From: UBA3210 sp048359995
GTDB lineage: Bacteria; Bacillota_I; Bacilli_A; RFN20; CAG-449
Length of the DNA: 64,000 nt
Assembly: GCA_048359995.1 (NCBI GenBank)
Contig: DBGCPK010000017.1
Span: 124,001-188,000, forward strand
Reading direction: 5' to 3'
Shown here: positions 15,840 through 24,903 of the stretch, in pieces
Layout of the letters: every line of letters starts with the position of its first letter
How positions within the stretch are numbered: the stretch's first letter is position 1
Notes under the pieces: generated by a model
The model's database searches: none
What the model saw: only the letters and a program-made list of their open reading frames with translations
Told to the model about the DNA's origin: nothing
Position numbers and translations under genes: made by a program

Positions 15840-16940
15840 ATGAAAATCAACAACCCCAAAGTAACTCTTGCAGACGAAGCAAGAAACGGCGTACAGGAAG
15901 AAGTCAGAAGCGGTTTTCTCGATTGGCTATTTGAATTCAATGTCGAGGGAGACGACGGCGAAAACTATATGATAGGCGGCTCGATTCTGTCTATGGCTCT
16001 CGAAAAAATGGACTTGGTCACGATGTGCCTTGCCAAAGGCAAAGGCAGCGTTCGTCAGCTCAAAAACTCTATTTACAAAATCGGCGAATATCCGGGCGGA
16101 TGCTTAAACGAGTTTTATCGTAATCCGCAGGGGACGCTGAAAATCGAAAAGCGCGAACACAGCGTTTTCGTTACCTGTGGTAAAGAATACACGGTGGAGT
16201 GTTTCGACGACAACAGATGGCGTTTGAAGGTAGATACCTGCGACGGAAAGTATAAAGCCGATCTTTGGCACAAGCCTTACGGTTATCCGTTGTGGTATGG
16301 CAGAGAAAAGCCTTCGCATCTTACGCAACACTCGATTACTTACGGTTATAATTGGGCGGGCGATGTGAAAGGTGAATTTACCTATAACGGCAAGACGGTA
16401 AAGGTCAAAGGCACGGGGCAGCGCGAAAGATACGTTGCTCTCGATAGTTCTGCTGCAGAACTCGGCGGTTGGGAAGATTGGGGCTACATCACATTCAACG
16501 AGATTCACTCGTCGATGTACGATATGCGGCTCGGTATGAAAGATTTTTCGGTTTACGATTTGCAAACGAAAAAGTATTATCCCGAAGGAAAAATGGAAAT
16601 TACCCACGAAGATTGGATTTTTCTGCGCGAACTTGACGGATTCGTACCCGAAACGTACAAGATTCGTATCGAAGTCGAGGATGGTGTTTACGAAGTCAAA
16701 GCGCACACCTGCAATGCGCGCACTTGGGGAGTCACGTTCAAAGTTCCCGATCATCCCGTCGCAACCCTTATGTTCGATAAGGTAGAGGGTACTTTCGCAT
16801 ACAAGGACGGAAAAGTAAAAACTCTTACGGGCGGCAGAGGAACGATGTCGGTAAGACAATGGCACGCATATCCGAACGTCCTTCCCCGCGAACTTTATTC
16901 TGACGAAGTTAAATCGGGCGAAAAATTCGATACGCTGTAA
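15840..16940 (+). CDS. AttH/CrtC-like lipocalin-fold protein, function unknown
   Basis: 366 residues, no signal peptide or membrane segment. The centre and C-terminus are rich in strands with conserved-looking aromatic motifs: WHKPYGYPLWYGREKPSHL, ITYGYNWAGDVKGEF, GTGQRERYV, WEDWGYITFNE, TGGRGTMSVRQWHAYP. This pattern resembles the two-lobed lipocalin-like fold of hydroxyneurosporene-synthase/AttH proteins, which bind hydrophobic ligands, though I cannot confirm it without a search. It starts 20 bases after the small membrane gene and is probably in the same unit, so possibly under the two-component system. Confidence 0.6.
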   Translation: MKINNPKVTLADEARNGVQEEVRSGFLDWLFEFNVEGDDGENYMIGGSILSMALEKMDLVTMCLAKGKGSVRQLKNSIYKIGEYPGGCLNEFYRNPQGTLKIEKREHSVFVTCGKEYTVECFDDNRWRLKVDTCDGKYKADLWHKPYGYPLWYGREKPSHLTQHSITYGYNWAGDVKGEFTYNGKTVKVKGTGQRERYVALDSSAAELGGWEDWGYITFNEIHSSMYDMRLGMKDFSVYDLQTKKYYPEGKMEITHEDWIFLRELDGFVPETYKIRIEVEDGVYEVKAHTCNARTWGVTFKVPDHPVATLMFDKVEGTFAYKDGKVKTLTGGRGTMSVRQWHAYPNVLPRELYSDEVKSGEKFDTL

Positions 16941-17321
16941 TAAAAATTCAAGGAGAATGTCCGATTTTTATCCTTTCAAGGTTAGGGCGGTCAGCGCAAA
17001 AGCCAATACGAGGTAGATAAGGCAAATCGCAAAGCGGCAAAAGCGCAAGCGAAAGCAAATGGGGGGAATCATCTCCCAAACAAGGCTTTGTCCAGCAAAA
17101 GCGCGATAGCATATTGCGGCGAAAGCAAAAGGCAAAATAACCACAATCTGCGGATTTGGTTATTTTTTACGGTTTAAGCGCATTGGCCGCAATTTGAAAT
17201 TCCTCGGCATTCAAAACAATAGGACAGAGAGATCACTTTTATGGTGAAAAAACCATATGAAATCGAAAATCCTGCGAAGATTGCCTATATTTACGATGTT
17301 TTCCGTTTTTTTAGAATTCGA
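16941..17321. other. Gene-poor stretch at the right edge of the island
   Basis: About 380 bases without a supportable gene. It holds repeated words of the type GCAAAAGCGCAAGCGAAAGCAAA (described by motif GCRAAAGC) near 16995-17055 and again near 17095-17135, then a terminator. It may be decayed sequence between the island and pnp. Confidence 0.4.
17135..17168 (+). terminator. Terminator at the right edge of the island
   Basis: AATAACCA(C)AATC-TGCG-GATTTGGTTATT with a run of T. One bulged base in the stem. Confidence 0.75.
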
Positions 17322-17350
17322 TGTACATTTATTTTTCAAGATAGTAAAAT
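17322..17350 (+). promoter_or_regulatory. Promoter of pnp
   Basis: TGTACA (17322-17327), 17-bp spacer, TAAAAT (17345-17350); the ribosome site AAAAAGGAGA follows, and ATG is at 17378. Confidence 0.55.
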
Positions 17351-17377
17351 AATAAATGTTGAAAAAGGAGAAAATAA

Positions 17378-19525
17378 ATGCCAAAGAAAGTTTTCGAATT
17401 AGAATTCGAAGGGAAAAAACTGAGCGTTGAAACAGGCGAAATCGCCAAACAGGCCGACGGGGCCGTTTTGGTTCGACTGAATGATACCGCGGTTTTGTCC
17501 ACCGTCTGCGCATCGGACGAACCGAAAGATGCGGATTTTTTCCCGCTGACAGTGGGATATGAAGAAAAGCAATATGCGGTCGGAAAGATTCCGGGAAGTT
17601 TTCTGCGCCGTGAAGGACGGCCGGGAGAACACGCGACGTTGACGGCGCGATTGATCGATCGCCCGATTCGCCCGATGTTCTCGGACGGATTCCGAAACGA
17701 GGTTCAAATCGTCAATACGGTGCTGTCGGTCGATCAGGATTGCACACCGGAAATGAGTGCGATGTTGGGTTCATCCTTAGCCTTGGGAATCAGCGATATT
17801 CCTTTCGACGGACCGATCGCCGGAGTATACGTGGGAAGAGTAAACGGGAAATTCGTCATCAACCCGACGCTTGAAGAAAGAAATCATTCCGATTTGAATT
17901 TAGCGGTTGCCGGTACTGAAAACGCGATTAACATGGTGGAGGCCGGTGCGCAAGAACTGAGCGAAGAGATCATGCTCGACGCGATTCTCTTCGCGCACGA
18001 AGCCATCAAGAAACTTTGCCGTTTCGAGAAAGAGATCATTGCCGAAATCGGGAAGCCGAAGAGAACGGTTTCCTTGTATCAGGTTTCCGAAGAGATCGAA
18101 AATGATGTCCGCTCCCGAGCGGAAGATCGCTTGATCAAAGCGGTTTCCATCGTCGATAAATTGGAACGATACGCCAAAATCGATGAGATCGACAACGAAA
18201 TCCGCGCTTCCTACGAGGAAAAAAACTATAAAGACGATAAAGAACGCAAGTCGACGATGATGCAGGTAAACGATATTCTCGAACAGATTGTCGCCGACGA
18301 AGTTCGGAGATTGATTACGGTCGATAAGATCCGTCCGGACGGAAGAAAGGTCGACGAGATCCGTCCGCTGGATGCGCAGGTGGACCTCTTCGCTAGAACG
18401 CACGGTTCTGCGATGTTCACGCGCGGTCAGACTCAGGTTATTTCGGTAACGACATTAGGCCCTCTTGCCGACGAGCAGATCATCGACAACCTGACGGACG
18501 AAGACAGCAAGCGCTTTATGCACCACTACAATTTCCCGCCGTATTCGGTCGGTGAAGTCGGGAGAATGGGATCTCCGGGAAGAAGAGAAATCGGACACGG
18601 TGCATTGGGCGAAAGAGCTTTGAGTTATGTGATTCCGTCGGAAGAGGAATTCCCGTATACGATTCGCTGCGTCAGCGAAGTCGTCGAATCGAACGGTTCT
18701 TCTTCTCAGGCTTCGATTTGCGCTTCGACGATGTCATTGATGGCCGCGGGCGTGCCGATCAAAGCGCCGGTCGCCGGAATCGCGATGGGACTCATCACTT
18801 CCGGACCGTTAGACGGGCAGCATCCGTATACGATTTTGACCGACATTCAAGGTATGGAAGACCACTACGGCGATATGGATTTCAAGGTCGCGGGAACCGA
18901 CCAAGGAATCACCGCATTGCAGATGGATATCAAGATCAAGGGCGTTACCAAAGAGATTCTGCAAGAGGCGCTGGCGCAGGCTCACAAAGCGCGCGAACAG
19001 ATTATGAAAGTGATCAAAGGCGCGATCAGCGCACCGCGTCCGGACGTAGGAAAATACGCGCCGAAACTGGCTCAGATCCGGATACCGGTCGATCGAATCA
19101 AGGACGTCATCGGTTCGCAAGGTAAAGTCATCAACGATATCATCGCTAAATGCGACGACGTGAAGATCGACATCGAAGACGACGGCAGAGTGGTGATCTA
19201 CCATATGGATCGCAAGGCGATCGACAAAGCCGTGGCGATGGTCGAAGAAATCGTCCGCGAAGCCAAGGTCGGCGAAGTTTACGAGGGGAAAGTAGTTCGA
19301 ATCGAATCTTTCGGTTGTTTCGTCAATCTGTTCGGCAACGTAGACGGAATGTGCCACGTATCGCAATTGGCTTTGGAAAGAGTCAATCACCCGAAAGACG
19401 TGGTGAAGATCGGTCAAACGCTGAAAGTCAGGGTAACCGAAATCGACGAAAAAGGACGGGTCAACCTTTCTCACAAGGAATTCTGTCCGAAACCTGCCAA
19501 GAAACCGGAAGAAAACAAGCAGTAA
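17378..19525 (+). CDS. pnp: Polyribonucleotide nucleotidyltransferase
   Basis: 715 residues, the normal length. PNPase degrades RNA 3'-to-5' by phosphorolysis and is a degradosome component. Domains in order: first RNase PH domain (about 10-145), helical linker (about 240-310), second RNase PH domain (about 320-550) with GRREIGHGALGERAL and the acidic site in TDIQGMEDHYGDMDFKVAGT, KH domain (about 560-615, IRIPVDRIKDVIGSQGKVIN), and S1 domain (about 625-695, VGEVYEGKVVRIESFGCFV). rpsO, the usual upstream neighbour, is missing; the accessory island lies there instead. Confidence 0.98.
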   Translation: MPKKVFELEFEGKKLSVETGEIAKQADGAVLVRLNDTAVLSTVCASDEPKDADFFPLTVGYEEKQYAVGKIPGSFLRREGRPGEHATLTARLIDRPIRPMFSDGFRNEVQIVNTVLSVDQDCTPEMSAMLGSSLALGISDIPFDGPIAGVYVGRVNGKFVINPTLEERNHSDLNLAVAGTENAINMVEAGAQELSEEIMLDAILFAHEAIKKLCRFEKEIIAEIGKPKRTVSLYQVSEEIENDVRSRAEDRLIKAVSIVDKLERYAKIDEIDNEIRASYEEKNYKDDKERKSTMMQVNDILEQIVADEVRRLITVDKIRPDGRKVDEIRPLDAQVDLFARTHGSAMFTRGQTQVISVTTLGPLADEQIIDNLTDEDSKRFMHHYNFPPYSVGEVGRMGSPGRREIGHGALGERALSYVIPSEEEFPYTIRCVSEVVESNGSSSQASICASTMSLMAAGVPIKAPVAGIAMGLITSGPLDGQHPYTILTDIQGMEDHYGDMDFKVAGTDQGITALQMDIKIKGVTKEILQEALAQAHKAREQIMKVIKGAISAPRPDVGKYAPKLAQIRIPVDRIKDVIGSQGKVINDIIAKCDDVKIDIEDDGRVVIYHMDRKAIDKAVAMVEEIVREAKVGEVYEGKVVRIESFGCFVNLFGNVDGMCHVSQLALERVNHPKDVVKIGQTLKVRVTEIDEKGRVNLSHKEFCPKPAKKPEENKQ

Positions 19526-19529
19526 GAGC

Positions 19530-19566
19530 GAGGTCGAACGGAGATTTCCGTCGACCTTTTCTTTTG
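19530..19566 (+). terminator. Terminator of pnp
   Basis: AGGTCGA and CGGA pair with TCCG and TCGACCT, followed by TTTTCTTTT. Confidence 0.85.
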
Positions 19567-19608
19567 GATAAAAGAGCGAAAAAAACGCAAAATAAATCCG
19601 GTGATAAA

Positions 19609-20916
19609 ATGAAATCGATTTGGCTCGAAGATTCGAAAAAGAAGGAATATCCTATGCTGAGAGGAGAATACGATACCGACATTCTCATCGTCGGCGGCGG
19701 TTTAAGCGGTCTTTCTCTGGCATATGAATTGAAAGATTCCGGATATCGGATTCTCCTTTTGGAACAGAATCGCTTTTATCACGCCACGACCGGATATACG
19801 ACCGGAAAAATCACTTTTCAGCACGGAAAAATTTACTCCCGTTTGTATAAAGATTTCGGAGAAAAGACGGCGAAAGCGTATCTGAAAGGAAATCGAAAGG
19901 CTATCGCGCATTTGGAAGAAATCATCGAAAGGGAAGACATCGATTGCGATTATTCTCCGTGCGATACGGCGATATACCTGAACCGAAAGGAAGCGGAAGA
20001 AGAAAAAGCCGCCTATCGAAAATTGGGTATAGAGTTCGAAGAAACGGCTGACGGCGCATGGATCGGATTGAAGGTGAAAAATCAGGCTGTCTTTCACGTC
20101 GTCAAATATCTCGACGGCATATTGAACGTTCTCGACGGTATTTCCTCGATTTCGTTATATGAAAACAGCAAAGTCGATCGCGTGTCCGAGAAAGTCGCCT
20201 ATGGAAAAGAATTTCGCGTCCGCGCGAAACACATCGTCCTCGCCTGCGCTTATCCCTGCTATCGAAAATTTAATTTTTATTTTCTGCGTCTGAGACCCTC
20301 TCTTTCCTTTGTCGGCGTCGGCGAAACGGAAAACGGCTGTTCTTTTTCGGGAATTCGGGAAGAAAAACCGGTCTTTTCTTTTCGACCTTTGAACGACCGA
20401 CAAATGCTTTTTGCCGGTTACAGCGAGGATAGTCGGAATTTTCCGCCTTATCGGAGTGTCGACTTTTTGCAGGAAATCGCGCGAAAACGATTCGGTTCTT
20501 TGCCTTTTTCCGACGTCTGGGTGAATCAGGATTACGCTTCGGTCGAAGGAAAACCGCTGATCGGGCGGATCAAAGAAGGAATTTATTTTGCAGGCGGTTA
20601 CAACAAGTGGGGAATCAGCACATCCGTTCTAGCTTCGACGATCCTCAAAGATCTGATTCTACGCGGAGAGTCGGAATACGAAGACGCTTTTTCATTGAAA
20701 AAAGACCGGAGATATCTTCCGGTCATCGCGAGTTTTTTCGGCAATATTCCGACTTTTGTCCGATCGAGAATGCAAGGCGGAAAGAAAAAATGCACGCATC
20801 TTCGCTGCGGTTTGCGGTACAATCCGATCAGCCGGACTTTCGATTGCCCTTGCCATGGTTCGCGCTTCGACGAAAACGGCGTTGGTTTCATCGGTCCTGC
20901 AAAAAAGGATTTGTGA
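19609..20916 (+). CDS. FAD-dependent oxidoreductase with C-terminal Rieske domain (YhfW-like)
   Basis: 435 residues from ATG 19609; the open frame continues upstream into pnp but that part is out of register with any family. N-terminal dinucleotide motif TDILIVGGGLSGLSLAYEL (about 23-42) and a DAO-type FAD domain, then a Rieske [2Fe-2S] site with ligands in CTHLRCG and CPCHGSRFDENG near the C-terminus. The order DAO plus Rieske matches YhfW-type proteins of Bacillus. The substrate is unknown. The stop abuts the convergent CNNM/CorC gene with no gap. Confidence 0.88.
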   Translation: MKSIWLEDSKKKEYPMLRGEYDTDILIVGGGLSGLSLAYELKDSGYRILLLEQNRFYHATTGYTTGKITFQHGKIYSRLYKDFGEKTAKAYLKGNRKAIAHLEEIIEREDIDCDYSPCDTAIYLNRKEAEEEKAAYRKLGIEFEETADGAWIGLKVKNQAVFHVVKYLDGILNVLDGISSISLYENSKVDRVSEKVAYGKEFRVRAKHIVLACAYPCYRKFNFYFLRLRPSLSFVGVGETENGCSFSGIREEKPVFSFRPLNDRQMLFAGYSEDSRNFPPYRSVDFLQEIARKRFGSLPFSDVWVNQDYASVEGKPLIGRIKEGIYFAGGYNKWGISTSVLASTILKDLILRGESEYEDAFSLKKDRRYLPVIASFFGNIPTFVRSRMQGGKKKCTHLRCGLRYNPISRTFDCPCHGSRFDENGVGFIGPAKKDL

Positions 20917-21942
20917 TCATTCGGGCTTGCTTTGATGCTGTTTCTGTTCCTCGAGAATATCCCTTTCCTCGTCGTATTCGTCCTCGATTTCGCCGACGAG
21001 TTCTTCGAGAATGTCCTCCATGGTCACGATGCCGATGACCTTTCCGTTTTTGTTTTTGACGATCGCCATGTGTTTCTTTTCCCGTTGCAAAGTTTTTAAA
21101 AGGCGGGAAATCTTGATGCTCGGCTTGGTAAAGACCGGTTCCATGACGATGGATTTCAAATCGGAAGAATCGTTGAGGAGCATTTCATAGAATTCTTTTT
21201 GATAGATCAAACCGTAAATGGTGCTGATATTGGAAGTATGGGCAATCGGAAGGCGGGAATGATTGTAGGATTCGAAGATATCCTGAATGGAATCCAAAGA
21301 ATCGGTATCTTTGACGAAGATGACGTTCTTGGCTTTGGTCATGATGTCGCCGACTAAAAGATCCCCGTATTCCAACGTGTTGAGAATCAAGTTTTTTTCG
21401 ATCCCGTTGAGAATGCCGTCCTCGTGAATTTCGTCGACGAGAATCTGAAATTCTTCTTCGGTCATCACTTCCGGATCTTTGAATCCGCAGATCTTCTTGA
21501 TTCCTTTCTTAATCAGTTCAAAAAGAAGAGAAATCGGATAGAAGATGTAAACTAAAACGTACAGAGGATAGACCGAAACGATCGAGAATTTTTCCGGAGC
21601 CATTTTCGCGAAAGTTTTCGGAAAAATTTCACCGAAAATCAAAACGCAAACGGTGACGATGATCGTCCCTAATGTCGTAGAAAACGACAGATAAAGGAAC
21701 AGAATGGTCGCTAACGATGTTCCGACGATATTCACGATATTGTTGCCGATTAAAATAGTGGTGAGCAGTTTGTCGTATTTATTTCTGAGTTGAAGCGCGA
21801 GTCGAGCGCTTTTGCTTGTTTTGGCGAGTTTTTTCATTCGGACTTCCGAGAAAGAAGTGAATGCGGTTTCGCTGGCCGAGAAGAAAGCCGATGCCAGCAA
21901 AAGAAGAATGAGAGCGGTTAAGATAAGACTGGGGTGATCCAT
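20917..21942 (-). CDS. CNNM/CorC-type hemolysin-family membrane protein
   Basis: 341 residues starting at ATG 21942 (MDHPSLILTALILLLLASAFFSASETAF). The DUF21 domain has four membrane segments within residues 1-150 and the SASETAF signature; a CBS pair follows (about 185-305: VGDIMTKAKNVIFVKD, HMAIVKNKNGKVIGIVTMEDILEELVGEI). The C-terminal CorC/HlyC transporter-associated domain found in longer members is missing, leaving an acidic tail. Family members handle magnesium or other divalent ions. The AGGAGG site lies about 14 bases upstream of ATG, unusually far. Confidence 0.88.
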   Translation of the reverse strand: MDHPSLILTALILLLLASAFFSASETAFTSFSEVRMKKLAKTSKSARLALQLRNKYDKLLTTILIGNNIVNIVGTSLATILFLYLSFSTTLGTIIVTVCVLIFGEIFPKTFAKMAPEKFSIVSVYPLYVLVYIFYPISLLFELIKKGIKKICGFKDPEVMTEEEFQILVDEIHEDGILNGIEKNLILNTLEYGDLLVGDIMTKAKNVIFVKDTDSLDSIQDIFESYNHSRLPIAHTSNISTIYGLIYQKEFYEMLLNDSSDLKSIVMEPVFTKPSIKISRLLKTLQREKKHMAIVKNKNGKVIGIVTMEDILEELVGEIEDEYDEERDILEEQKQHQSKPE

Positions 21943-22107
21943 TTTTGCGTTTTTTTCCTCCTGAATATTAAATAAGATAGCATAAAGTCGGACGATTATC
22001 AAGTGAAATCAAACCGCAGGCAGACGAGAAAGCGGGTGGTTTAACGGAATTTCGCATATCTTTCTTCGAAGTAAATCGCTTTTTTGTCGGAAAGTGCCCC
22101 TCAAAAA

Positions 22108-22158
22108 TGCAAGCGCTTTCATCTTTTTGTTTGAACTGAAAGATAAATATGTTATGAT
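22108..22158 (+). promoter_or_regulatory. CcpA cre site and promoter of the pullulanase gene
   Basis: TGCAAGCGCTTTCA (22108-22121) matches the cre consensus TGNAANCGNNNNCA and is almost a palindrome. It sits just upstream of -35 TTGAAC (22131-22136), 16-bp spacer, -10 TATGAT (22153-22158), so its centre is near -50. Carbon catabolite control of starch use is inferred. Confidence 0.75.
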
Positions 22159-22179
22159 ATCGGTAAATTGGAGGGAAAA

Positions 22180-24888
22180 ATGAAAAAGAAAGTTATTTTG
22201 ATGGTGCTTTGCTCTTTGGCGCTGGTCGGCTGTTCCGCGACAAGAACCGACGGCGTCGAAGACGATCGATTTCCGACGACGGAGGGATCAAGCACTCCGA
22301 AAATCGACGATAACCTTGTTCGCGCAGACGAAAACTTGTCCGAAACGACGGCGATCAAGGTTCACTATGCCCGAAACGACGGCAATTATACGAACTGGGG
22401 AATATGGACTTGGCAGTATCAACCGACTTCTACCGACGGAAAGATGCTGATGTTTACCGAATCGGACGGAGTATATGGAAATTACACGACGATCGATTTG
22501 GTCAACGACAGCCGTTATAAAGGCGCGACGACGATCGGATTTATCTGCAAAACGCATACCGGTTCCAGCGATACGACTTGGACTCCCGGAAAAACCGACA
22601 TTTCCTCGGATCGCTTCATCGAAGTTCCGGAAAAGGCGCCGGAAGGAGTTTACGAAGTCTATCTCTATGAAGGCGTCGAAGAGGTGATGACTTCATTAGA
22701 AGAAGCGCTGAAAGACAAGATCGTTTCCAGCGATTTTACCGACAAGACGACGATCGTCACGAGCCTGATTCTTTCTGCGGAGGTTTCATCGATCACCGAA
22801 GGAATGTTCCACATCTATGAAGACGGAATCGAACAGGAATTGGCTTCGTTCTCGTATAAAGATAAAAAGGTGACCGTGCGTTTGAGCAAAGAAGCGGACA
22901 TCACCAAGACCTATACGGTGAAAGTCGACTTCCCGTCGGGCGCTTTGCAGATGGACGTGGGGATATCCTGCTTTTACGACGATCAGTCCTTTATCGACAA
23001 TTACACGTATTACGGCGACGATCTGGGGGTAACTTTCAATTCGGACCATTCGACGACGACGTTTAAACTTTGGTCTCCGCTGTCGTCGAAAGTGATTCTC
23101 AACCTTTACGATTCCGGGACAACTCCGGAATACGAAGCGGAAGCGAGCAAACTCGAAGAATACGAATTTGTGCAAACCTATCCGACAAGAAAGATGGAAA
23201 TGAAAAAGTGCGGGCAAGGTGTGTGGTCAATCACGGTGCCGGCCAATCTTCACGGGCGTTACTATACCTATACGATAACCAACGGCGCGACGACTTCCGA
23301 AGTGGTCGATCCGTACGCCCGTTCTTGCGGCATTGACGGAAAGCGGGGAATGGTGGTCGATTTCGATAAAATCAACGAAGAGTTGAACTGGGACGAAGTC
23401 GTAAGACCCGATCGCATTGAAGACGCAACGGATGCGAGCATCTATGAAGTTCATGTGCGCGATGTGACGGTCGACGAAACCTCCGGAGTGGAGGCTTCCA
23501 AGCGCGGGACCTATCTCGGTTTGGCGGAGAAAGATACTTCCTATACTTCGAATGGAAAGACGGTTTCAACCGGATTGTCCAGCATCAAGGAATTGGGAGT
23601 CACCCACATTCAGTTGCAGCCGGTTTACGATTATCATTCCGTCGATGAAGCGACCAAATTAAAATACAATTGGGGTTACGATCCGGAAAATTACAATTGT
23701 CTGGAAGGATCTTATTCGACGAATCCTTGGGACGGGCTGACTCGGATCAAAGAGTTCAAAACGATGATGAAGTCGATTTCGGAAGAAGGATTGCTCGTCA
23801 ACATGGACGTGGTTTTCAATCATACGTTCGGATCCGGCGATACCAATTTCGAAAAAATCATACCGGGGTATTACCACCGAATGAATTCCGACGGAACTTT
23901 CTCCGACGGTTCCGGTTGCGGCAACGAGATGGCTTCGGAGCGGGCGATGTATCGCAAATTCATCGTCGACTCCTGCAAATTCTGGATGAGCGAATATAAC
24001 ATCGCGGGATTCCGTTTCGACCTGATGGCTCTTTTGGACACGACGACGATGGAAACGGTGTATACGGAATGCGCGAAGATTTACGACAAGGTGATGGTTT
24101 ACGGTGAACCGTGGTCGGGCGGAACTTCCACCGACACTTACATTCAGTCGAACAAGACGACCATTCAAGGGATTAAAGGCGTCGGAGCGTTCAACGACGG
24201 ATTCCGCAACGCGGTGCGCGGCGATAACTCTTTGAGCGCGGGATGGATTCAGAATTCGTCGGCTTCTACCGATTCGATCGTTCAGGGCATTTGGGGACAA
24301 TTCTCCGAGAGTTTGACGAATCCTTTGAAAACGGTCAACTACGTTTCCTGTCACGACAATTACACCTTGTTCGACCAAATCGACAGAACGGTCGGAACGA
24401 CGGCGTCGACGACGCGCAAGGTCGATCAAGCCGAGCAGGCGCAAGCGATGGTATTTATGAGTCAGGGAATCTCTTTCATTCACGGAGGAGAAGAGTTTTT
24501 GAGAACGAAATCGGCGGGAACGGATCAGCAGATTCACAACTCCTACAACGCGGGCGATGCCGTGAACAAGTTCGACTATGCCCGCAAGGCGCAATATGCC
24601 GATGTCTACGAGTTTATGAAGAAGATCATCGGAATTCGAAACGAATTTAAAGGATTCCGCCTTCCGTCTTACGATGAAATCAGCAAGGCTTTGAAAGTCA
24701 CGTCGCAGACTTCGTTGATCGATTATTCGATTACATACGAAGGTAGCACGTATCGCGTGGTTTCCAACAGCGGCAGCGCTTCGACGATCGCCGATTTGTC
24801 CGGATATACTCTCTTGGCGTCGAATCAAAATCGCACATCGGGGAGCAATTCGATCGCGCAGAACGAAATCTGCGTATTCAGGAAGTAA
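22180..24888 (+). CDS. pulA: Type I pullulanase, lipoprotein
   Basis: 902 residues from ATG 22180 after GGAGGG. It hydrolyses alpha-1,6 branches of pullulan, starch and glycogen at the cell surface. The lipobox LALVGC places the anchoring cysteine at residue 18. A CBM41-type glucan-binding domain follows (about 50-155: IKVHYARNDGNYTNWGIWTW), then strand-rich and CBM48 regions, then the GH13 barrel with the pullulanase motif YNWGYDPENYN, MDVVFNHT, nucleophile D614 in GFRFDLMA, acid E643 in YGEPWSGG, and D726 in NYVSCHDNYTLFD. All catalytic residues are present. It is followed by a starch-binding lipoprotein and preceded by a cre site. Confidence 0.95.
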   Translation: MKKKVILMVLCSLALVGCSATRTDGVEDDRFPTTEGSSTPKIDDNLVRADENLSETTAIKVHYARNDGNYTNWGIWTWQYQPTSTDGKMLMFTESDGVYGNYTTIDLVNDSRYKGATTIGFICKTHTGSSDTTWTPGKTDISSDRFIEVPEKAPEGVYEVYLYEGVEEVMTSLEEALKDKIVSSDFTDKTTIVTSLILSAEVSSITEGMFHIYEDGIEQELASFSYKDKKVTVRLSKEADITKTYTVKVDFPSGALQMDVGISCFYDDQSFIDNYTYYGDDLGVTFNSDHSTTTFKLWSPLSSKVILNLYDSGTTPEYEAEASKLEEYEFVQTYPTRKMEMKKCGQGVWSITVPANLHGRYYTYTITNGATTSEVVDPYARSCGIDGKRGMVVDFDKINEELNWDEVVRPDRIEDATDASIYEVHVRDVTVDETSGVEASKRGTYLGLAEKDTSYTSNGKTVSTGLSSIKELGVTHIQLQPVYDYHSVDEATKLKYNWGYDPENYNCLEGSYSTNPWDGLTRIKEFKTMMKSISEEGLLVNMDVVFNHTFGSGDTNFEKIIPGYYHRMNSDGTFSDGSGCGNEMASERAMYRKFIVDSCKFWMSEYNIAGFRFDLMALLDTTTMETVYTECAKIYDKVMVYGEPWSGGTSTDTYIQSNKTTIQGIKGVGAFNDGFRNAVRGDNSLSAGWIQNSSASTDSIVQGIWGQFSESLTNPLKTVNYVSCHDNYTLFDQIDRTVGTTASTTRKVDQAEQAQAMVFMSQGISFIHGGEEFLRTKSAGTDQQIHNSYNAGDAVNKFDYARKAQYADVYEFMKKIIGIRNEFKGFRLPSYDEISKALKVTSQTSLIDYSITYEGSTYRVVSNSGSASTIADLSGYTLLASNQNRTSGSNSIAQNEICVFRK

Positions 24889-24903
24889 AGGGAGGTAACG
24901 ACA

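Noticed and set aside
16995..17135. GCRAAAGC word cluster considered as a CRISPR or tandem repeat
   Set aside because: The words are irregularly spaced and unequal, with no constant repeat-spacer unit. No CRISPR array is seen anywhere in the window.
19150..19608. N-terminal extension of the FAD/Rieske protein into pnp
   Set aside because: The extra residues are an out-of-frame reading of pnp, rich in Arg; a terminator lies between, and ATG 19609 starts the recognisable protein.
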